Assembly: GCA_902778985.1 (NCBI GenBank)
Contig: CACYZS010000028.1
Span: 1 to 10,706, forward strand
Direction of reading: 5' to 3'
Length of the DNA: 10,706 nucleotides
Source of the DNA: an uncultured Ruminococcus sp.
Lineage (GTDB): Bacteria; Bacillota; Clostridia; Oscillospirales; CAG-272
Position numbers and translations under genes: made by a program. Positions 5,882 to 10,706 of this stretch are shown one piece after another. Position 1 is the first letter of the stretch. Each line of letters opens with the position of its first letter. The notes below the pieces were generated by a model, which did not search any database, had not been told where the DNA came from, and was given only the letters and a program-made list of their open reading frames with translations.

Positions 5882-7858
5882 TTACTTGATCCGGTCGAAC
5901 CGGCGGTCGAGTTCCTCTTTGGTAAGCCGGACGGCGATGGGACGCCCGTGCGGGCAGACCGTGACCGACGGATCCTCCATCACGCGGCGGGCGAGGTATT
6001 CGAGTTGCTCCTTCGCGTAGAGCCGCCCGCCCTTGATCGCCGCTTTGCAGGCGACCTGGTACAGAGCGCGTTCGCGGCGCTCGCGCGCCGTGACGGCGGG
6101 ATCTCCGCGCCCCTCTTCACAGGCGGCGACCGCCTTCTTGAAGAGGTCTTCTGCGTCGGGGATCGCCACGTCGGCGGGGATCGCCGAGATCTCGACGCCG
6201 CCCTTGCTCTCGGCAAAGTCGAAGCCGACCGAGAGAAGATCGTCGCGGTAATCAACGGCGGCGGCGACGCCCTCGGGATCGAGCGAGACGGGAAGCGGGA
6301 GCAGAAGCGACTGGGACGCGACGCGCCCGTCGGTTTTGAGATTGGCTTTCAGTTCCTCAAACAGGAGCCGTTCGTGGGCGGCGTGCTGATCGACGATCAG
6401 CAGTTCCCCGTCGGTCTCAAGGAACAGATAGGTGCGGAACGCGTCGCCGATGTAGCGGTAGGCGGGAACGTCGGACGCGAGCGTGGAAACCGTTGGCGGC
6501 GTCTCGGGAACGTTCCCGGCGAGCGGGCTCCCGACGCCGGGGCTTGCGACACGGACGCCCGACGTGCTGTTCTCTCTTGTTTTCGCAAGGTCGGAGAGGA
6601 AGCGGTTCGACTGTTCCGGCGTCGACTGCGCCGGGGCGACCGGGCGCGCGACGTAGGCGCCCGCGTTCTTTGGGTGCGAGGGGATCGAAACGGGGGGGAT
6701 CCGGTCGTGCGACGCCGGGGCTACCCCGCGGTAAGAGGCGCCGAAAGAGGGGGTTTTGTCGGTCTCGGCACTCGGAACGCGGTAACGGTCGGCGCCCGAG
6801 TCGGCGGGATTGCTGTCGACCCGGTAGGTCGTGCGGCGGGTGTTTTCAAGCGAAAGTTCGGGTCTTCCCTGACCCGCCTCAAGCGCGGCGCGGACGGCGT
6901 AATAGACGGCTTCAAAGACCGCCTGCTCGTTCGAGAAGCGCACCTCGAGTTTCGCGGGGTGGACGTTGACGTCCACGACGCGGGGATCGCAGGAGAGGAA
7001 CAGGACGGCGACCGGGAACTTCTCGGGCGCCATGTAGGAATTGAACGCACGTTCCAGCGCGGCGGTGACGGTCTTGCTCCGCACGTAGCGGGCGTTGATG
7101 AACACGTTCTGCGCGTTGCGGTTGCCGCGCGCGTTGTCGCTCCGACCGACGAAGCCCGAGACCGCGATCCCGCCGCTCTCCCCCGATACCGGGAGCAGAC
7201 GCGTGGCGAAATCCCGCCCGAGCAGGGCGTAGAGCGCGTTTTGCAGGTTGCCGTCGCCGGGAGTTGCGAACTTGTCGGCGCCGTCGATCTTCAGGGTGAT
7301 CGAGATATCGGGGCGCGACATCGCGACCTTCTCGACCATCGCGGAGACCGCCGCGGCTTCGGTGGCGTCGCGCTTCAAGAACTTGCGGCGCGCGGGGACC
7401 TGCGCGAACAGGTTTTCGACCAGAACGGTCGTCCCGTCGGCACACCCGACGTCGGTGATCTCGGTGACGTTGCCGCCCGACGCGGCAAGCAGCGTGCCGG
7501 TCGCGGCGTCTTTGGTTTTGGAAATGATCTTGAGTTCGCACACCGACGCGATGGCGGCGAGCGCCTCGCCGCGGAACCCGAGCGTCGCGATCGACGAAAG
7601 GTCGTCCGCCGTGTGGATCTTACTGGTGGCGTGGCGGCGGATCGCGACCGGCAGATCTTCCGGCGACATACCGCAGCCGTTATCGGACACCCGGATCATC
7701 GAGACGCCCCCCGCGCGGATCTCGCAGACGATCTCGGTGGCGCCGGCGTCGATCGCGTTTTCGAGCAGTTCCTTCACGACCGACGCGGGGCGGTCCACCA
7801 CCTCGCCGGCGGCGATCAGGTTGGCGATCTCAAAGCCGAGTACGTTGATTTTTCCCAT
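5882..7858 (-). CDS. mutL: DNA mismatch repair endonuclease MutL
   Basis: MutL links mismatch recognition by MutS to strand incision. This 658-residue protein has the GHKL ATPase N-domain with IAAGEVVDRPASVVKELLENAIDAG (catalytic E33, Mg-binding N34), SDNGCGM (D59), GFRGEAL and VNVHPAK (K303). A Pro/Ser-rich disordered linker follows (about 330-460). The C-terminal dimerisation/endonuclease domain carries the metal motif DQHAAHERLLFE, matching DQHA(X)2E(X)4E (490-501), then ACKAAIK and CPHGRP (635-640). The protein is therefore the nicking type of MutL found in bacteria without MutH/Dam-directed repair. QSLLLP (516-521) resembles the QxhLxP sliding-clamp binding motif of Bacillus MutL. The ATG start has a ribosome binding site (AAAGGGG, 7 nt spacing) and lies 21 nt after mutS. 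Confidence 0.97.
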   Translation of the reverse strand: MGKINVLGFEIANLIAAGEVVDRPASVVKELLENAIDAGATEIVCEIRAGGVSMIRVSDNGCGMSPEDLPVAIRRHATSKIHTADDLSSIATLGFRGEALAAIASVCELKIISKTKDAATGTLLAASGGNVTEITDVGCADGTTVLVENLFAQVPARRKFLKRDATEAAAVSAMVEKVAMSRPDISITLKIDGADKFATPGDGNLQNALYALLGRDFATRLLPVSGESGGIAVSGFVGRSDNARGNRNAQNVFINARYVRSKTVTAALERAFNSYMAPEKFPVAVLFLSCDPRVVDVNVHPAKLEVRFSNEQAVFEAVYYAVRAALEAGQGRPELSLENTRRTTYRVDSNPADSGADRYRVPSAETDKTPSFGASYRGVAPASHDRIPPVSIPSHPKNAGAYVARPVAPAQSTPEQSNRFLSDLAKTRENSTSGVRVASPGVGSPLAGNVPETPPTVSTLASDVPAYRYIGDAFRTYLFLETDGELLIVDQHAAHERLLFEELKANLKTDGRVASQSLLLPLPVSLDPEGVAAAVDYRDDLLSVGFDFAESKGGVEISAIPADVAIPDAEDLFKKAVAACEEGRGDPAVTARERRERALYQVACKAAIKGGRLYAKEQLEYLARRVMEDPSVTVCPHGRPIAVRLTKEELDRRFDRIK

Positions 7859-7879
7859 CCGGGTACCCCTTTCCCCGTC

Positions 7880-10531
7880 TTACCGGTTGCCCGAAGACAG
7901 GATCTTTTTCAGTTGGTAAACGAGGTTCATCGCTTCGAGCGGCGTCATGGTGTCGAGGTTGACCTGACGCAGTTTTTCGGCGACCTCCTCGGCTTCGCCC
8001 GAGGCGACCATCGCGAAGAGATCGTCCGAGCGGGTGTCCGGGATCTCCTTCGGCTGCCGGGGCGTGAACCCGCCCTTCTCCTCGATCTCGGAGAGGATCG
8101 CGCGGGCGCGCTTGACCACCTCGTTCGGGACGCCCGCCAGTTTGGCGACGTCGATCCCGTAACTGTCGTCGGTCGCGCCGGGGACGATCTTGCGCAGGAA
8201 GGTGATGCCGTCGCCCTTCTTCTTGGCGGCGATGTGGTAGTTCACGACGCCGTCGATCTCGCCCTCCATCGAGGTCAGTTCGTGGTAGTGCGTGGCGAAG
8301 AGGGTCTTGGCGCCGATCTTCTTCCCTGCCGAGTATTCGGCGACGGCGCGGGCGATGCTCATGCCGTCGAAGGTACTGGTGCCGCGCCCGACCTCGTCGT
8401 AGATGATCAGCGAGTTTTTGGTGGCGTTCTCCAAAATCGAGGCGACCTCGGTCATCTCGAGCATAAAGGTCGACTGTCCCGACGCGAGGTCGTCGGACGC
8501 GCCGACGCGGGTGAACACGCGGTCGACGACGCCGATCCGCGCCTCTTTGGCGGGAATGAACGAACCGATCTGCGCCATAATGACGATCAGGGCGACCTGC
8601 CGCATATAGGTCGATTTACCCGCCATGTTCGGACCGGTGATCAGCATCAGGCGGCGGTCGGTGGTGTTCAGCGCCGTGTCGTTGGGGACGAAATAACTGT
8701 CCTCGACGAAGCGCTCGACGACGGGGTGACGCCCGTCCTTGATCTCAAGCACGTCGGACGCGTCGACCTCGGGGCAGGTGTAGCGGTTCTTGACCGCGAC
8801 GTCGGCAAACGAGAGGTACACGTCGAGTTCGGCGACGAGCGCGGCGGAACTCCGGATGCGTTCGGCGGACGAGGAGACCACCACGCGCAGGCGGGTGAAG
8901 AGTTCGTATTCGAGCGCGGCGAGTTTTTCGCCCGCACCGAGCACCTCGGTCTCCATCTGCTTGAGTTCCTCGGTGATGTAGCGTTCCCCGGTGGTCAGGG
9001 TCTGCTTGCGAATGTAGGTATCGGGGACCAGATCGGTCTGCGATTTGCTGACCTCGATATAGTAGCCGAAGACCTTGTTGAAACCGACCTTCAGGTTGCG
9101 GATCCCGGTCGCGTTCTTCTCGCGTTCCTCGATCTCCTGCATCCAGGGACCGGCGCCGCGCTGGATCGTGCGGAGACGGTCGACGTCGGGGTGGTAGCCG
9201 TCGCGGATCATCCCGCCCTCGCGGACGGTGAAGGGCGGCTCGTCGGTCAGGGCGTCGAGCAGGGCGTTCGCCACGTCGTCAAGCGGATCGAGACGCGACG
9301 CGATCTCCGCGAGCGCCGGACTTTTGGCGGCGGAGAGCAGACGGCGCAGTTCGGGGATCGCCGAAAGCGACACGCCGACGGCGCGCAGATCGCGGGCGTT
9401 CGCCGTGCCGTAGACCGCCTTTGCGGTCAGGCGTTCGAGGTCGAGAATGCCCGAGAGCACCTCGCGCAGATCCTGCCGGAGCATAAAGTCGCCGACCAAC
9501 TCGGAGACGGCTTTCTGGCGTCTCACGATCGCCTGCGGGGAGATCAGGGGGCGCTGCAGCCACGCGCGGAGCATCCGCCCGCCCATTGAGGTCTCGGTCT
9601 TGTCGAGCACCCAAAGAAGCGAACCGCGCTTCTCTTTGGAACGCAAGGTTGAGAGCAGTTCAAGGTTGCGAATGGTCGAAAGGTCGAGGACCAGGTATTG
9701 CCCGTCCCCGTAGACGCGCAGGGCGCGGATGTAGGTCGTGTCGGTCATCTGCGTCTCGCGGATGTAGGCGATCAGGGCGCCGACAGAGGAGAGCAGGAGC
9801 GGATCGGTCAGAAGCCCCGCGTCGGCGCCGAAGCACTCGGCGGCAAGTTCGGACGCGCGGTCGCGGTCGAAGAGGTCGGCGCGGCGATCGGTCAGCATCG
9901 CGCCGCAGCGGTCGGACAAGAACGCCGAAAGGTCGGAGAGCGTCGACGACGGGACGTTCAGGATCACCTCGCGCGGGGCGTACGAGCCGAACTCGTTTTC
10001 GAGCCGGGCGGTGATATTCTCGCCCTCGATCAGCGTGACGGCGATCTCGCCGGTCGAAACGTCGGCGAAACCAAGTCCGAAGCGTCCGCCCTCAAAGCAA
10101 AGGGCGGCAAGATAGTTGTTCTGCCGCTCCGAGAGCAGGGTGCCGTCGGTGACGGTGCCGGGGGTGACGACGCGAATGACCTCGCGGGTCACGAGCCCCT
10201 TGGCAAGCGCGGGATCCTCGGTCTGCTCGCAGATGGCGACGCGGTGTCCGCGCTCGACGAGTTTGCCGACGTAGAGGTCGGATTTGTGGAACGGAACGCC
10301 GCACATGGCGGCGCGCCGACCGTCCCCGCAGTCGCGCCCGGTCAGCGTCAGTTCGAGTTCGCGCGAAACGGTGACGGCGTCCTCAAAGAACATCTCGTAG
10401 AAGTCCCCGAGACGGTACATCAGGATATGATCGGGATACTGTTCCTTGACCGCAATATACTGCGCCATCATGGGCGAGGGGTTGGTCAGATCGCCGATTT
10501 TTTCAATGACGTCGGGCGTGCGTTGTGCCAT
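7880..10531 (-). CDS. mutS: DNA mismatch repair protein MutS
   Basis: MutS scans DNA as a clamp-like dimer, binds mismatches and recruits MutL after ATP exchange. At 883 residues it is slightly longer than E. coli MutS (853). The N-terminal mismatch-binding domain has GDFYEMF with the intercalating Phe and its Glu partner (F44, E46). The connector, lever and clamp regions occupy the middle. The ABC-type ATPase has Walker A GPNMAGKST (633-641), Walker B IIYDE (D712, E713) and the signature-region sequence VGRGTSTFDG, followed by the FATHYHEL switch His. The C-terminus (MTPLEAMNLVYQLKKIL) is the usual terminal helix region. The ATG at 10529-10531 has GGAG 5 nt upstream, and the N-terminal SPMMAQY lead-in is standard, so the start is secure. 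The gene lies 19 nt after a YlbF-like gene, as in many Clostridia. Confidence 0.98.
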   Translation of the reverse strand: MAQRTPDVIEKIGDLTNPSPMMAQYIAVKEQYPDHILMYRLGDFYEMFFEDAVTVSRELELTLTGRDCGDGRRAAMCGVPFHKSDLYVGKLVERGHRVAICEQTEDPALAKGLVTREVIRVVTPGTVTDGTLLSERQNNYLAALCFEGGRFGLGFADVSTGEIAVTLIEGENITARLENEFGSYAPREVILNVPSSTLSDLSAFLSDRCGAMLTDRRADLFDRDRASELAAECFGADAGLLTDPLLLSSVGALIAYIRETQMTDTTYIRALRVYGDGQYLVLDLSTIRNLELLSTLRSKEKRGSLLWVLDKTETSMGGRMLRAWLQRPLISPQAIVRRQKAVSELVGDFMLRQDLREVLSGILDLERLTAKAVYGTANARDLRAVGVSLSAIPELRRLLSAAKSPALAEIASRLDPLDDVANALLDALTDEPPFTVREGGMIRDGYHPDVDRLRTIQRGAGPWMQEIEEREKNATGIRNLKVGFNKVFGYYIEVSKSQTDLVPDTYIRKQTLTTGERYITEELKQMETEVLGAGEKLAALEYELFTRLRVVVSSSAERIRSSAALVAELDVYLSFADVAVKNRYTCPEVDASDVLEIKDGRHPVVERFVEDSYFVPNDTALNTTDRRLMLITGPNMAGKSTYMRQVALIVIMAQIGSFIPAKEARIGVVDRVFTRVGASDDLASGQSTFMLEMTEVASILENATKNSLIIYDEVGRGTSTFDGMSIARAVAEYSAGKKIGAKTLFATHYHELTSMEGEIDGVVNYHIAAKKKGDGITFLRKIVPGATDDSYGIDVAKLAGVPNEVVKRARAILSEIEEKGGFTPRQPKEIPDTRSDDLFAMVASGEAEEVAEKLRQVNLDTMTPLEAMNLVYQLKKILSSGNR

Positions 10532-10550
10532 CTTATCTCCAAACTTTCGT

Positions 10551-10706
10551 TTATTCGTTCTCGTTCTGCTTCGAGGGGCAGGCGGCGTGACAGGTCGAGC
10601 AGTCGTGGGTGCAGGAAGAGGCGCCGAACACGATCGTGCCGATCTCGTTGTTGACCTCCTGCATCAGGCGGTTGACCTCCTGCTCAGCGGCGGTATAGTC
10701 GCGGTA
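10551..10706 (-). CDS. YlbF/YmcA-like regulator, C-terminal fragment with cysteine cluster
   Basis: Only the last 51 codons lie in the window, so the gene is 5'-truncated by the edge. The visible part is an amphipathic helix (YRDYTAAEQEVNRLMQEVNN), then EIGTIVFGAS, then a Cys-rich tail CTHDCSTCHAAC (CX3CX2CX3C) ending PSKQNENE. The helix and the position directly upstream of mutS fit the YlbF/YmcA (Com_YlbF) family, which in Bacillus forms the RicA-RicF-RicT complex with Fe-S clusters that assists RNase Y-dependent mRNA processing. The tail spacing would suit Fe-S or zinc binding. Family assignment rests on a short fragment plus gene order, so it is tentative. Alternatives include an unrelated Cys-tailed small protein. 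Confidence 0.6.
   Translation of the reverse strand, partial: YRDYTAAEQEVNRLMQEVNNEIGTIVFGASSCTHDCSTCHAACPSKQNENE

Noticed and set aside
4333..5889. A 518-codon open frame on the + strand
   Set aside because: It is antisense to tgt and the lipoprotein gene, spans their junction, and has a biased composition. The tgt motifs on the other strand settle the real coding strand.
5813..9589. A 1258-codon open frame on the + strand
   Set aside because: It lies antisense to mutL and mutS, both of which carry complete, correctly ordered catalytic motifs. The frame is open because GC-rich codon usage removes stops from the complementary frame; its translation is low-complexity Arg/Gly/Asp/Val-rich with no recognisable domain.
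9698..10654. A 318-codon open frame on the + strand
   Set aside because: It is antisense to the mutS 5' half and the YlbF-like gene end, with composition typical of a complementary frame and no motif.
1..10706. Search for tRNA, rRNA, riboswitch, insertion sequence or phage features
   Set aside because: Gaps between genes are short (all under about 110 nt) and explained by ribosome binding sites or hairpins. No tRNA-like cloverleaf, transposase or integrase was seen.

Overview
The window looks like a piece of chromosome from a GC-rich, strictly anaerobic Firmicute, most likely an uncultivated Clostridia/Oscillospirales-type gut bacterium. This is an inference. It rests on a glycyl-radical (class III) ribonucleotide reductase, a BspA-type leucine-rich-repeat protein with 23-residue units, a Gram-positive-style ylbF-like/mutS/mutL gene order, strong AGGAG-type ribosome binding sites, and an endonuclease-type MutL. 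No phage, transposon, CRISPR or RNA gene was seen.

Two operons converge on an intergenic terminator block at about 3756-3861. The left operon (+ strand, 2-3755) holds the 3' part of nrdD with a thiol-redoxin domain fused to its C-terminus, then trxB (ATGA overlap with nrdD), a 13-bp hairpin, nrdG, and a membrane-anchored BspA-like repeat protein whose ribosome binding site overlaps the nrdG stop codon. The right operon (- strand, read from 10706 down to 3862) holds the C-terminus of a YlbF-like protein ending in a cysteine cluster, then mutS, mutL, tgt (TTG start) and an uncharacterised putative lipoprotein. Gaps between its genes are 16 to 42 nt. Each operon appears to end at its own terminator: a 14-bp GC-rich stem with a GTGTTTT tail for the + strand, and an 8-bp stem with a T6 tail for the - strand.

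Functionally, the left operon reads as a self-contained anaerobic dNTP-synthesis module. NrdG (radical SAM) would install the glycyl radical on NrdD. TrxB has the HRRxxxR signature of NADPH binding and would reduce the CPNC redoxin domain tethered to NrdD. That domain would in turn re-reduce the NrdD active site, replacing the formate used by E. coli-type class III enzymes. The fusion plus the overlapping reductase gene is the most interesting feature of the window. The right operon combines mismatch recognition (MutS), the mismatch endonuclease (MutL), and the queuosine-pathway tRNA base-exchange enzyme (Tgt).

The block at roughly 2661-4662 (LRR protein and lipoprotein) is visibly less GC-rich than its flanks and encodes surface-type accessory proteins between conserved housekeeping genes. 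The rest of the window is ordinary, conserved chromosomal sequence.
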